From Polytrichum commune (lineage: Eukaryota > Streptophyta > Polytrichopsida > Polytrichales > Polytrichaceae), in contig OX485803.1 of assembly GCA_950295325.1 (NCBI GenBank), positions 34,237,554 to 34,301,553 of the forward strand: a DNA stretch of 64,000 bases. The letters run 5' to 3'. The notes beneath the pieces are model-generated. The model worked only from the letters and a program-made list of their open reading frames with translations, was not told the DNA's origin and did not search any database. The translations under genes and the position numbers were made by a program. Position 1 is the first letter of the stretch. Each line of letters starts with the position of its first letter. Below are positions 1 to 11,264 of this stretch, in pieces.

Positions 1-165
1 AAACACAGGCACAAATCTTTTGAGGGACCGGAAATGGTGAAAAAAAAATTTGCTCTTGTGTTGCGAGCGCGCCCCGGGAAATTAGCGTCGCTTTGTCAGA
101 GGGTGCTAATTTTGTCGCCCTGTTTCGCTAATTATGTTAGGGGTGCAGACAAGACTAAGTAAGTA
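1..165. mobile_element. Possible CACTA-type transposon end (partial)
   Basis: The segment has a GC-richer block with repeated motifs in both orientations (TTAGCGTCGCT, GCTAATT, CGCTAATT). It ends at GTAAGTAGTG, whose reverse complement starts CACTACTTAC. CACTA elements characteristically begin CACTA and carry subterminal repeats of this kind, so this may be the inner end of an element that runs off the left edge. The partner end is outside the window, so the target duplication cannot be checked. Confidence 0.25.
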
Positions 166-1829
166 GTGAAGCACACCCAAAATCAGCAAGCACGCATGAC
201 GGCCTCAACCACGAATAGGTGGATTCTCTCATCCAAAAACAAGCAGACCAACTCTGACCCTAAACCTTGGCCTTGTGTATTATGCCCCAGAATTCAAGAG
301 CCTTACTTTGCGTTTCCATGGGTTTGTGTGAATAGTGCACTCAAAATCTATCAAAACACCAACTCACTTTACGGATAACTCTGTTGTAATTCGGTTATAA
401 TTATTATTTTTGTTCCTGTGTCATTGTTGTGCATCACACCATGACATTCCTCATGGTCATATCTTTAGCAATATTCGAATTATGGCCACCCTTGTGACAC
501 ATCATGACAATTGTCATTTTGTTGACTTGCTTCCCTTTCCGTTTAAAGCATCCGAAGATTGATATGGAGAGAGTGTGTATCTATATTTGAACGGGGACTT
601 ACAAAAGGTCGTAATGTGATGCTAGGTGTTCCACAAATGACTATTTCCTTGAAGTGAGCACAAACCTAATTAAGATTGTCCCCATCACCATAATCCACCT
701 TGAAGAAACATATGCATTTGCTTCAAATGATGACATCTCCTTCAACTCTTGTTTGTTTTTCACATACAAACATCGCGGCTTGTAGAACTCCTCTCGATCC
801 TACCATGGGCACTAAGAGTGTTTCCAAACTCTTAGTCCTTTGGACAAAATGTGCGTTCAGTGTCCAATTGCTCTCCATGTTGAACTAGAAACAAGGGAAG
901 TAGACTATAACGAGTTATTGAAGATCCAAGAATTGTTCAACTGTTGACCCCTAAAGGCCCAAATAACTTGTTTGATTGGAAACATGTTATGCTCATTTAT
1001 ATTGATGTGCATGTTTACATCATACTCTTTTGAATTGGGACATGTGGACGATGATTTTTATTATTATTTTAAAAATAACAATCTTAACTTCACAAACATG
1101 CCATCCTTATGGTCAAATCCATCATTAGAGATAATGCTTTCCTTATTAAGTTATTGGATTGGAACATGGTATTCATGAAAACGCACATGGCACACAAAAA
1201 TGTCACTAATGCCATTTCCTCACATACAAGGAAGGCCGGCTTGAATTGGTCTTTGAAGGCAACTTTTGCCAACCACACTTGCATGTATTTACAAAATGCA
1301 AGTGGCATGTGCAAGTGATAACAAGGGACAAAGCCTTCTTATATCATGAATGTTATGTTCTTCATTGTTACTTCAAACACTCTTGATAGCAATCAAAACA
1401 TAACAATCATGACACAAAAGGACTTCTTCTTACTTGTACAAAAGAACTTGTACTAGAGGTGCCCATACAAAATTACTTTCCAAATACAATGTTTTTGAAA
1501 GTTGAAGTGTACTCTGCAAGACTAGAAACTGAGTCGGCCTTAAAAGAGGATGTCACATGTGAATGTGTGGTTTCATGAATACTATGTTTTGGGATGAATG
1601 GTTTTAGGCGATTTGGAGAGATTTAAGCTTGGACCCTAGGAGTTAAGGAAGCTTGCCACCACAATCTACCATTTCACCTCATAATATTATTGAAGATTTG
1701 AAGCTAAACATGATAAGGCATGCATGCATTATGTAGATATTTTTCTCTCAACATCCACTTATGATAGGACATGAAACACACAAGTAGTGCATGATGATTA
1801 GTGAATCCAAATCATGCATGTAGCCAATT
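166..1829. other. No gene seen
   Basis: AT-rich anonymous sequence. The short reading frames here show no protein-like motif and overlap one another on both strands. I see no terminal inverted repeats or RNA gene. Confidence 0.5.
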
Positions 1830-2240
1830 GCCTCATACTTTTTGGAGCTCCTATGAATATCTCATTTATCATCATTGTGAAGATTCTCTTACTCATTAAG
1901 TGGTCATATAGGGCCCCCAATCATGTTCAAGACTATTGAGCTTAGAATGGTTAGCATATTTCAAGCATAGTGTCCAATCTCTTTTAGGACACATCTCTTG
2001 GCCGGCCAACTACATGAGCTTTGATTCACTTGATGAAGGGCTCAAAAACAAGTCAGTGAGTCTAATTTGTAATCTAAGATTGTTATTACCATATAAGGTT
2101 ACGAGCTGAAAGAGATCACAATTTAAGATGCTAGTGCAAATGAAGGCGGGTGTGTTAAAAGAGGATGAAAGGTTATAAATTTACACCTAACCACATACCA
2201 CTCAAATATAGGTGTCTAAATTATTCATATGTCCGATTTA
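1830..2240 (-). repeat. Dispersed repeat family DR1, copy a (inverted)
   Basis: On the minus strand this reads through the same series of words as copies near 2540, 9195, 33480, 35525, 44400 and 56835: a block like GGACTATATGCTCAAAA, then a TGATTGGGG block, TGACCATTTAATGAGCA, CTTCACTTTGATAAT and ATTCATATGAGCTC. Copies are strongly diverged. I found no clear terminal inverted repeat or A-tail, so the class is unknown. Confidence 0.5.
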
Positions 2241-2309
2241 GGCACATCCACCTTAGAGTTACTATGACAATTCTCTTTTGACAAAGTGTGGCGCACTCAT
2301 GGGAGATTT

Positions 2310-2530
2310 TTTTGACACAATATGTCAAGATCCTAGTGTTTCCAAGTCCAACTAGTTGCATGTTGCATCTTTCGAGCATTCTATATTAATTTGAGTCATG
2401 TTCTCTAAATCTCTCTAAAATGAATGGTAATTTTATTGAAATCTTGTACTTCATCTTATTATTTTTGAAACTCAACCGGTTCATTTGTAACTAAGGTAGA
2501 TATGCTTGATTTTGTAAGTTATCTTTGATT
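2310..2530 (+). repeat. Dispersed repeat R2, copy a
   Basis: Shares an ordered series of words with 9775-9990: TCAAGATCCT, TCCAA(C) blocks with CTAGTT/CCGGTT, ACTCAACCGGTTCA versus ACTCAACCGGCTCA, and TGTAACT. Both copies neighbour DR1, so R2 and DR1 may be parts of one longer element. Confidence 0.4.
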
Positions 2531-2539
2531 GGACACCTA

Positions 2540-2830
2540 TGTTTGAGTGGTTGGTGGTTTCATGTGGTTTCAAGAATGGATATCAAAAATACATACGTGT
2601 TGAAAAGAGATTGGGTTGCATGCTCAAAACATGATATAACCGTTCTAAACTCAATGGTCAATATAATTGGGAGGACCCATATGACCATCTAAAGAGCATG
2701 AGAATATTCACTTATAAAATGAATAAGATATTCATATGAGCTCAAAAAATTATGAAGGAAGTTTTGTTGCCCTCAAGTTGGATATGCTAACCATCTTGTA
2801 CCAATCGTATGTTCATATCCTTGGAGAAGA
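2540..2830 (+). repeat. Dispersed repeat family DR1, copy b
   Basis: One of the clearest DR1 copies: AGATTGGGTTGCATGCTC, AATATAATTGGGAGGACC, TATGACCATCTAAAGAGCAT, TATTCATATGAGCTC, then GCTAACCATCTTGTACCAA. It is diverged from copies c, d and e. Class unknown. Confidence 0.55.
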
Positions 2831-2920
2831 TAATGAAGAGGTACCCATTTCCGAATGGAGTGCTTGGTAGTTCGATTCCCGCTGTGAAATCTTCTCTCTA
2901 CTCGACAAGAAAAAAAAAAC
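2815..2920 (+). repeat. SINE-like tRNA-derived head with A-tail
   Basis: GTAGTTCGATTCC at 2867-2879 fits a Pol III B box (GGTTCGANTCC). About 35 bases upstream, AATGAAGAGGTACCC is a weak A-box candidate. An A-tract lies at 2910-2919. Spacing and order fit a tRNA-derived SINE. It is not a functional tRNA: I cannot fold an acceptor stem or anticodon arm. Confidence 0.45.
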
Positions 2921-2937
2921 TAGCTAAATGAATAGGA

Positions 2938-3060
2938 AGCCAAGATCCCACCCACCCCAAGGTAGACAATAAACCTCACCCTGCACCAAGAAGATTGTTG
3001 AGCAGGGTAAAACCAACGGACTTAAATTCACATCGAATTGCCCGACGTTGGTTAATTTAT
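2938..3060 (-). repeat. SINE-like repeat S2, copy a
   Basis: Reads on the minus strand as a block shared with 7066-7175 and 23757-23866: GAATTTRAG, then a CCCTGCTCAA...TCTTCTTGGTGCA block, GGTTTAYTGTCTACCTTG and GTGGGTGGG. The order resembles plant SINE bodies such as the Au type, in which a Ser/Leu-like head is followed by a CTTGCAGNAATGCAAGGTA-like block. The family link is inference. Confidence 0.4.
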
Positions 3061-3752
3061 TTAGTCATCCTAAGAGAAGCGGGCTAGTGAAGAAAAAGTA
3101 ACAATTTAAGACCCAACCCATCTATCTACGTTAGGAGCCGGTTCTTCCCATTCATCGGGTGTGGCAGTGCTGCATGTTGGCCAAACTTAAGAAAGCTATA
3201 GGGAACTCAACAAAAAGTTGCATCCTGCTTTTGCGTTGTAAGTGCACTTACAAAGTAAACCTAATAAACCTCGCTCATGTCATGTGGCGTGTGTGAGCCG
3301 AGAACACTTGATGCGGGTGTCCTACGAAAGTACGTACTTTGTTCATTGACACCAAAAGACCTCAAAAACACATAGTTCTTTTTTTTAACGATCTATATAT
3401 AGATATATAGATATATATAGATATAGAGTTGCTTTCCATTACGGACCGTTGACACCTGGCAGTCCACCTCAACACTTGGAACGCGTCATAGTGGTACACA
3501 TAAGATAGATGATGTACCTTACGACATTGTACGGTTCTCCCCCCTCTCGAGAGGTACTTCGCCTTCCTTAAAACACCCCCACCAAATATTAATGAAGCCT
3601 CAGCGTTACAAAGAGGTCCACGAATCATGGGCCTCAGATTCTTCAATAGATCTCTGTCTGCATGGGCCGTAGTTTTGTGCAATTTGGAAAGTGTTGCCAC
3701 GTCCCTCACTGTTTGGGGCAGAGTTGGAGAGTGGAGAGCCAACATATATGTA

Positions 3753-4606
3753 CAGTCCACCCTCGATAAATGTTACACTTATAAACGTTAACTCAGGGCC
3801 GGTTCACACTATGGCCAAGTCGAGAGGAGAAGCATCACTTTTCTAGACCAAATTGTGTTGAGAGGAGAAGCCTTTGGGTTGAAAAAGTATATTAAAATAA
3901 TCCACGGCTAAAAATGTTCGGCCTCTCAACGGAAGTTTGGGTCGAGCATTTTGCTCGACCCAAACTTGGCTCAAGAGGCCGAACTCTTGGCGCCATATCT
4001 TCCTAAAAGTGCCGCCACCTAGGCTCTTTTGAAGGCGACGTCCTTTGGACTTCGGCCTCTAGTGTGAAGGCCGAGAGGACGAACTTTGGACATTTATGCA
4101 TTTTCATTGGTCGAAACGCTTCTCCTCTCGAAGTTTGGCCATAGTGTGAACCGGCCCTCATTATATTTGTTAACAAAATCGTACTCCCCTCATATTGCTA
4201 ACTAGAATGTTAACTTTGTTAAATGTGAACAATAATTTACTCCCCTCTTTGTTAACTTGCCATTTATAAATGTTAACCTACTAAATACATCCAATATTGT
4301 GTGATGACATTCATTACATTGACTCACAACCTTTCAAAGTGGCAAAAGCCACCAAATTTGACTTTTGTGATCAAATTATTCATATAGACTATATTGATTC
4401 TTATTTTTGTTTCATAAAAATAAAAGATTGATTTGATACACATATTTTACATATGATAATTTTGTAAAACTCTCCCTCCATAATTGTAATGAATTTATAT
4501 TTGTTAAACATTCAAAAAGCTCCCTTTATAACTGTTACAATGTTAACTCACTATAAATGTTAGGAAAATTTTACTCCAGAGCCTAACAATTATAGAGGGT
4601 GGACTG
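3753..4606. mobile_element. Pogo-like (Tc1/mariner) non-autonomous element, interrupted by a MITE
   Basis: Flanked by TA on both sides (3751-3752, 4607-4608). The ends CAGTCCACCCTCGATAAATG and, inverted, CAGTCCACCCTCTATAATTG form a terminal inverted repeat. TA duplication with CAGT...CCTCTATAA termini matches plant pogo-type elements such as Emigrant/Lemi1. The subterminal motif TATAAATGTTAAC recurs several times and could be transposase binding sites. Without the 362-bp insertion the element is about 490 bp and carries no coding sequence that I can see. A second copy lies at 52763-53670. Confidence 0.75.
3796..4157. mobile_element. Harbinger-type MITE nested in the pogo element
   Basis: Near-perfect inverted ends: GGGCCGGTTCACACTATGG at the left and the same inverted at the right, continuing for about 40 bp. 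It is flanked by the 3-bp duplication TCA (3793-3795, 4158-4160). Its centre folds into a second hairpin (about 3916-3983) around TTCGGCCTC...GAGGCCGAA. The terminal GGGCC and 3-bp duplication suggest PIF/Harbinger, although TCA rather than TTA/TAA is atypical. It is related to 57331-57704. Confidence 0.75.
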
Positions 4607-4836
4607 TATGTATAAAGTGATGTTTATGTAGATTTTGACAAAGGGTCTAATATCGGCCCGTTTTTTTGGGTAACCATTTGGGTATGTGTAACAAAGGTTT
4701 CACATTTTGTGGTACTAGTAGAGAATGGGTATTTGACGGTGTTTATGTTCATTTGATACCGTTAGGACAAAGATACCATGCAGAATTACCTTCATACCTA
4801 GTTGATAGTAGGTATCAATGTGGTTTGGAATGGTTA

Positions 4837-5236
4837 GGGTGAGTTTCCATGTAGGCCGCTCGCTTGCTAGGTTCTGGATAATAGTGGGTCGGGGGTGTTC
4901 GCATGTAATTAAGCACAAGTTGCCATCCAACCAAATTATGACGGTCAACTAGAATGTGGAGGGCTGTGGACATGGGTTGCTAGACGTTCATGCGTTCACT
5001 CAAGGAACTGTAACCTACAAGTGTTGGTCACTGAAGGATTGAAGACCGGTTTTAGAAGGAGGAGGAGGTTTTAACATGGAGGTGGAGGTTAGTAGGCGAT
5101 TTTGGGTATGAGAAGATGGGAGTAGCTAGGTGGCACACACGAACCCTACCTCACTAGATTCCCTCTACATCTGGACATGTTTGTCCTTGTTCAAACTAGA
5201 ACATGGTGGACAAGCAACCTACTTGGAAACTCACCC
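4837..5236. mobile_element. Harbinger-type MITE, GGGTGAG family, copy 1
   Basis: Starts GGGTGAGTTTCCATGTAGG and ends with a diverged inverse of this. Flanked by TTA (4834-4836, 5237-5239), a typical PIF/Harbinger duplication. About 400 bp, colinear along its whole length with 16697-17098, including the internal AAGACCGGTTTTAGAAG and GGGAGTAGCTAG words. No coding capacity. Confidence 0.8.
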
Positions 5237-5701
5237 TTATTGACTCAAAGAGTAACTCCAACATATAAAGATTCAATCACCTTAACATACCCATCAAATA
5301 TCAATAAATGTTTGGTTTTACATTTTTGACACCAATGGGTAGGTTATTTGGTATTGTTGTTGACGGTGGTTATGTATTATGATGATCATCCACCTCTATA
5401 CCAAACCAACATTAGTTCAGTCCATAACTACAAGGTGAATTTTACGGTAGAATTCTTTGATAAATTTCCATAGACGGTCATGATATATTTAGTAGTTTAC
5501 AAAAATAATGACTATGAATTTGATTCTAAATATTTAACATTAAAAATATCATATTTCTATTTTATTCATGAAATCAAATAATCATTGAGATTTCACATAT
5601 TTCACACAAAATTTAGATATATTGACAGTTCATTGATAGATCCATTGATATAACTTAACTTAGAATATACGTCCAATTTTATGTCAAATTATGTGGTCTT
5701 A

Positions 5702-6128
5702 GGGCGTCCCCAGTAGCCTCGCCATAGGGCATGCCAACGCCAAAAATGGGGCATCCCGGGTTCTTAGGTGGCGGTACCGGCATAAATTGATCCCCACCAA
5801 TGTCCGGTCCGGCATAATTTAGAAGCGGCCCGGGTATAGTAAAGGCCTTCCAACGCCATAAATGGTTCATATGGCGGCCCTCCTCCGGCCCGCCAAGAGA
5901 TTACTTTAATATCAGATACTCCGATATCCTACTTTATCCCATGTCAGATAATAGGTGTCGTTGTCTTATTGATTGCTTCCTAATTATACCGGGGGTATGC
6001 CTAGGCTTTGGTGGGCTCTGACTCAAGATGAGCGGCCCCGCCCAAGATGGAGGGCTCCCCAAACACCCTAAACACCATATAATATATTATTTTTGGCGGG
6101 TTGCTTACTATCTCTCCTGGGGATGCCC
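5702..6128. mobile_element. Harbinger-type MITE, GGGCRTCCCC family
   Basis: The left end GGGCGTCCCCAGTAG pairs with the inverted right end GGGCATCCCCAGGAG. Flanked by TTA (5699-5701, 6129-6131). The ends are GC-rich and the centre is AT-rich. About 427 bp with no coding frame; the short minus-strand frames at each end only read through the inverted repeats. Only copy in the window. Confidence 0.75.
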
Positions 6129-6192
6129 TTAGGGAGCTTTGTCCCTCTATTTGGTTGGGTACAATGTATGTATTCAAATGTTGTGTGATTAT

Positions 6193-6333
6193 CACAACAA
6201 GGATCATGGGTCATTGCCGGTTCTTTGCCACTATCATGTAGATTTTAAGCATCTAAATATGTCGGTTTCTATGTTTAAAATCTACCTTGTGGTGACAATG
6301 AACTGGTGACAACAACTCGTGATCCTTGTAGTG
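6193..6333. mobile_element. Mini-CACTA-like foldback
   Basis: The left end CACAACAAGGATCATGG matches the inverted right end CACTACAAGGATCACGA, and pairing continues inward to GTAGATTTTAA/TTTAAAATCTAC, so most of the 141 bp folds back. The CACTACAAG terminus is typical of CACTA elements. The flanking triplets (TAT, TCC) do not match, so the expected 3-bp duplication is not confirmed. Confidence 0.45.
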
Positions 6334-7065
6334 TCCTCCTCCCTCAATACCCACCCCACCCACACAAACCTTTTTCCAAGTTGATTTCAACACTTAAATT
6401 ACCTACAAAGAATGTTGATTGTTGTCATGAGACAAATGTGAGATCAACGACTAACAAACGCATGAGGGGGCACATACTGGGCACATATTGGGCATGCATT
6501 CATGAAATGTATGCTTGTATGAAGCCATTCCTTCATGTCCACAAACACTGAGGACATATGAGAAGCCATGTCGAGCTACATAACATCATTCAACAATATA
6601 GTTGATTTTTTTCTATGTTTAGCATTTGATAAGGGCATCCATTGTCTTACCTCCATGAGAAGAAAATTAGTTAATAGGAAGAAATTAATGCCAATATGAA
6701 TACTGAATAGTGCTAGTATAAATAGTATGAATATTGTGAATAGTGTCGGCTTTGTCAACGGTTTTTGCTACTATGAATAGTATTTTTAGTGAATATGTTT
6801 AGGGTTTCTGCACAAAAGGTTGGAAAGTCAACCCACTAAGAGTAATAATTGCACGAGTAAGAGGTACCTTACACAAAAACAACATCGATGAGTCAAAAAA
6901 TCTACATATACCAATGCCATCAGTAAAAAAATCCTATGCAAAACATACACCATATATTTACTAAATACCTCACGTACCTTGTTCTAAACAAACAAAAACT
7001 TAACAACAAACAACCACCGATACTACTGCCCTAGGACTAACACCATCACCCCCTAACTTATTCAC

Positions 7066-7175
7066 ACCTAGGGCCCACCTACCGCAAGATAGGCAGTAAA
7101 CCGGTTCTTGCACCAAGGGAACTCTTGAACAAGGCGGGCCAACATGCTCAAACTCAGGTCGGTAAACTAACCAAT
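7066..7175 (-). repeat. SINE-like repeat S2, copy b
   Basis: On the minus strand, TTGGTTAGTTTACCGACC followed by GAGTTTGAGC resembles a tRNA A/B-box pair. It continues into the shared body TTCAAGAGTTCCCTTGGTGCA and GGTTTACTGCCTATCTTG. It abuts the downstream end of the degenerate frame at 7172-9242. Confidence 0.4.
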
Positions 7176-9242
7176 GTTGTTTCTTTCCTCTTCAGTTGCC
7201 TGTTGTATCATACCACAAACTTTTCAAAGTGGCCATTTCATACTTATAGGATGTGCATCTATGCCCTCTTCTGTAGACGGAGAGACAGTTTCTACAGTTA
7301 GAGTTGGTGTTGCCATCACTGTTGAGGAATTTAAGTTGAAGACATCTCCAGGGTTCACCACTTGGGCTCCTGTGACCAAAGCTTCCAAGGTTGTGGGCTG
7401 GATCTCTTATTCTGTCTTGTACAAGGATTGCCTGCTGCTCCTGATGTCAACAATCGACCTTTCAACCTTGGAGGACGAAGTACCTGCCTCTGCATAATCG
7501 CGAGATTCTACCACCTTTTTTTCTTTGACCGTCTTCGGTGACCAAGGTAAATCCTTCTAAATCCGTAGGCTCTAAACAGTTGGGACTCACAGCGTTGCAG
7601 TTAGACGCTGAGAAGAGTTGTTCAACTATCAAGGCTTGCTTCTCTGAGGTAGACAGGGAAGAAGTTCTAGTGGTGGAGGCCTCGTGGTCACCTATTTTGC
7701 CAGAGACTTTGGTTAGGAATTCTTCAGGATGAGAGACTGGAGGCCAAGAATGCTCTTGACTTGCCTCTTGAAGACTGTACTATCCTAGTCTAGATCCAGG
7801 TTGCGGCGGAGCAGATGCGCCGGAACCAAATTTCGAAGTCGGAATTGTTGTGCAATCCCGCCATCAGGTGTTCTGTTGACGTACCGAAGCGACACTTGAT
7901 CGGGAAAGAGTCATAAGCAATGATAGCCTTAGAGAAAATACCAGGTGTTAGCGTTGTCAATTCCACCTCAACCTTTCTCCACGCGCACTGACACACAAAA
8001 CAACGGACGTTTCGGTGAGCTAAGTGGAGCTATTCCAAAGGAAGGTGGTTGATGGTGATCCAGGTGGGTAACTGTACTTCACAGCGATTGCTAGCATCAG
8101 AAGTTTCCACCCAGGGATGGATTACACATGTTTCAAACTCCTGTGGAGTTTGCATTGACACATGTCTACTGGTTCATGGTGTATATAGAAGAAACCTTAA
8201 CCGGCTTCATGATTGTATGTGACACTGCCAATCTTAATTTCAGACTTCAAAGCCTCCATATAGGGTTCTAGGAATTCAAGCTTAGGCTTGGGACCAATGA
8301 AGTTCACAATCAGCAAATGATCGGACGAGGATTGAATCTTAGATTCAAGCAAATTTAGGTCCAAAAATCTCATAATTGGTTCAGGTTGCAGAAGGTATCC
8401 ACTTTCACTCCGTTGGTGTCCTACTGGAAGACGCTCCCGCGTTTCTACTTGGAGTGGATTGATTGGTGGTGGTGAGTTATGGTGGGTGCTCTCATCACCT
8501 TGTTCCTCAAACATAACATCATCTTTTGGCGCAAATGCGTCATGAACTCCTTGGGGGGCGGGTTCGGTGGACATTGGTTGGGGATTCATTGTAAATTGGT
8601 TCACATGGACTGCCTCCTTTCGTGAGACATGCGGTTGAGGAATCACCCTACCACTTCTGGGAATCTATGAGTTGTGCCTGCTACTAGCACACCGTTTTTT
8701 ACTTGCATCTCCATCGCGGAGAATTGTTGTTGCTGTCACACCCCACGGGCCGGTATGCTTCCCTGTTTTCTGGCCCCCACCAAATCCTTTCACAATGTCA
8801 GTGATTGAGGCAGCCTGCCATCCTTCACCATCAATCGCCCCATTTTTCAGTCGCCCAACTAAATTTGTACTCGCATTCATCCCGAAATCCCTTCCTTTCC
8901 CTTGTGCTCGGTGCTCACGTGTGTCCATTCTAGAGTTTGAGAAAACTGAATTCGTGTTGCTCGCCTGGCGGCTACTCCTTGCTCAGTAGAAGCGCCCAAG
9001 TAATTTTCTCCCGATTCGCCAAGCTATCCTCCACAAATGGTACTGATCGACAATATTCATTCAAGAATTTGTCTCTGTGCGCTCAACTGCGCCATCGCTT
9101 CGATATCGCTCATCGTCATCCCTTGGTACATAACATCCAAAGTGAATATTATCATTCGCTTTAGATTCTCACATATACATCTATATTTCGTGGATATGTG
9201 GTCAAGTGTGGCTCCAACAATGGATACCCCAACCCCCCCCAA
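7172..9242 (-). pseudogene. Degenerate minus-strand coding region, possibly DUF4283/gag- or LINE ORF1-like
   Basis: A GC-richer block whose minus strand stays open for long stretches in shifting frames. 8928-8197 is one frame of about 244 codons interrupted by a single stop between 8665 and 8646. 7996-7790 and 7740-7501 are further open pieces, then about 7500-7180 with two stops. The first part is polar and proline-rich with a linker (STHHNSPPPINPLQ). Near its end comes a hydrophobic/aromatic block (DHLLIVNFIGPKPKLEFLEPY, then GSVTYNHEAG, stop, GFFYIH). That resembles the start of DUF4283, the domain found in plant LINE and gag-like proteins. The last part is Ser/Thr/Glu-rich and looks disordered. 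Stops and frameshifts mean it is not functional. I do not see the zinc knuckle expected after DUF4283, so the family is a guess; the coding character is more secure. The plus-strand frames here (for example 7174-7497) are shadows. Confidence 0.4.
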
Positions 9243-9460
9243 AAAAACATGTATTTAAACGAGATTGGACTATGTGCTCAAAATTTGATAATCAAGAGCA
9301 CAAAGATCCAATAGTTGACATGATTGGGGAACACATGTGACCATTTAATGAGCACAAAGACATTCACTTTCATAATACAACATATATTCATACAAGCTCC
9401 AAAAATTACGAGGAAAGTGGCTTTGGCTTTGATTTAGACTTGCTAACCTTCTCGTACTAG
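9195..9460 (+). repeat. Dispersed repeat family DR1, copy c
   Basis: GAGATTGGACTATGTGCTCA, ATGATTGGGGAACACATG, TGACCATTTAATGAGCACA, ATTCATACAAGCTCC and GCTAACCTTCTCGTACTA follow in the same order and spacing as in copy b. The upstream GTGGTCAAGTGTGGCTCC corresponds to GTGGTTAGGTGTGGATCT at 60266. A CCCCCCCCCAAAAAAA tract interrupts it near 9232. Confidence 0.55.
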
Positions 9461-9774
9461 AGTAGAGACACCCATAACCGATCACTTTAGAGATTTTGAA
9501 CCAAATCTAGAGAAGTAAAGGTGGTGCAGATTTTCCCCATGTAGGAAGATAGAAATCAAGAAGAGTGTAATTTGTTGGTAATTTTATTCGTAAAATTGAA
9601 ATTATTATGAAAATTTAAAGCCAAACTTTGACCTTAACTTATTACCAATGCCTAGAGTCTGCCATAACCGCTCATTTTAACCACTTATTCCTCCTCACTT
9701 GAGCACTCAAAACTAAGACATGTCTCATGGTTCCAGCCTAATTGAAATCCCGGTACCCTATAGATCAATGCCTC

Positions 9775-9990
9775 AGAAGTTTTTGGGCATAATCAGTCAA
9801 GATCCTGGTGATTCTAAATCCAACCGGTTACATGTTGATATCTTCCGGTTTTGCTTTATTCAATCAAGGTATATTCCATAGATTATCTTTAACTGATTAG
9901 TAATTCTCCTAAAGTCTCCAACTCCAACCAGTTGTTTCTCAAACTCAACCGGCTCACATGTAACTGACCGCCGGTTCTCCCCGGACAGTG
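9775..9990 (+). repeat. Dispersed repeat R2, copy b
   Basis: Partner of 2310-2530: GTCAAGATCCTGGTGATTCT, then repeated CCGGTT words, then CTCAACCGGCTCACATGTAA. About 60 bp further on, 10040-10110 also resembles 3060-3130 (GAGAAGCAGGCTAG, AAAGTAACCATTTAAGA), which supports a longer shared element. Confidence 0.4.
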
Positions 9991-10508
9991 CTATAGATTG
10001 CCAATGGGATCTTGATTAGGAATAGGTGCCTCTACTATAATCACATGTGTCATATACATGAGAAGCAGGCTAGCTAGACAAAGTAACCATTTAAGATGCA
10101 TCTACCTTAGTCACGGGATAAAAGTTACCTGTATTAACTTATGTTACCAATGGGTCCCACTCATCCATTGAGAATGGCTAGGAAATTTTCATGTGGGTCC
10201 CACCAATGGAGTTCGGTCATTTTTTTTTGTGCAAGGCTTATAATAATATCACTATTTTGGGCACTCTGCGGATTATTGTGCATGGCAGATGGCAACCTGA
10301 AGCCAACAGTGAGAGAAACCTATTGTATTTGAATGCACCTCTCATAACTTGAAAATCCCCCAAATTAAAATGTGCATAGGAAGATCCTACTTTAAGTTGA
10401 TGTGTCACCGGAATTAGTTTTGAAGACAATAGAGTCGTTTGTAAAGTAAAGGAGATGGAACCTTTGGGCTTCAGGCCCAAACCTTGAATTTACGAGAATT
10501 AACACAAA

Positions 10509-10878
10509 GTCATGCTTCAGGCTAAATCACATGTGTGTTCCGCTGAACCTCATCCTTTCCACGCCTTTTTCACTGTCCAGTCGTCATGTCCATACCTGCG
10601 TGGGAACTCTTCCTTGTTGGGAATTAATGTCACAAAACCCGGTCACTCAAGCCATTAAGCTCCTTTGGCATGTGAAGGAACTCCATCAATTAACTTGGAA
10701 ATAATGAACGTGATGCCAACTTGAATATTTGTAATTTTGACCGGGTATTGTCACATTGGTTCCCAACGAGGAGGAGTTCCCACGCAGGAGCAGGCAGGAA
10801 GACCGGGTAGTGAAGGAGGCATGGGAGGGGCGGGGCCCAGCCGAACACATATGTGATTAAGCCCGGGGCCAAAGTCAC
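10509..10878. repeat. Long foldback element (arms about 140 bp)
   Basis: CCTGCGTGGGAACTC (from about 10596) pairs with GAGTTCCCACGCAGG (ending about 10790). The pairing extends inward (GTTGGGAA..., CCCGGTC) and, more weakly, outward to the ATCACATG and CATATGTGAT blocks. Arms this long suggest a Mutator-like or other foldback MITE. I could not fix exact ends or a target duplication. Confidence 0.5.
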
Positions 10879-11264
10879 CTAAACTCTTTAATGCTTGTAT
10901 TAACATACACAAGGAGTGATGTCATGTCATTAAAAACCAACTTTCTAGCTTGTCCTACCAAAGACAATATGCACCTCCAAATAAATGGACGGTTCTTCAT
11001 TATAGAACAAAGACCTCAAACTTCATGATGCCTCACATATTTGGCCTTCTTTCCGATGGCAATATTATGTCATTTTCCCACTCTTTTTGGTGCAAGCTCC
11101 ATTGTTGCCTCCATGACCATGCTTTCTATCTTGACGAGCTCACTCTATGGTGACCACCACGTCGACTCTCTCAAAGATAATTATGGTGCCAAAATTACCT
11201 ATGCGTCTCTAAGAAAATTCTTGAAGTGAATGTCTCCAACACAATCCTTGGGCATCCTAGTTCC

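Noticed and set aside
2815-2900. Functional tRNA gene
   Set aside because: A good B box is present but no acceptor stem or anticodon arm can be folded, and an A-tract follows; SINE head preferred.
7174-7497. 107-codon plus-strand frame
   Set aside because: It is antisense to a stretch whose minus strand reads as a more protein-like Ser/Thr/Glu-rich sequence.
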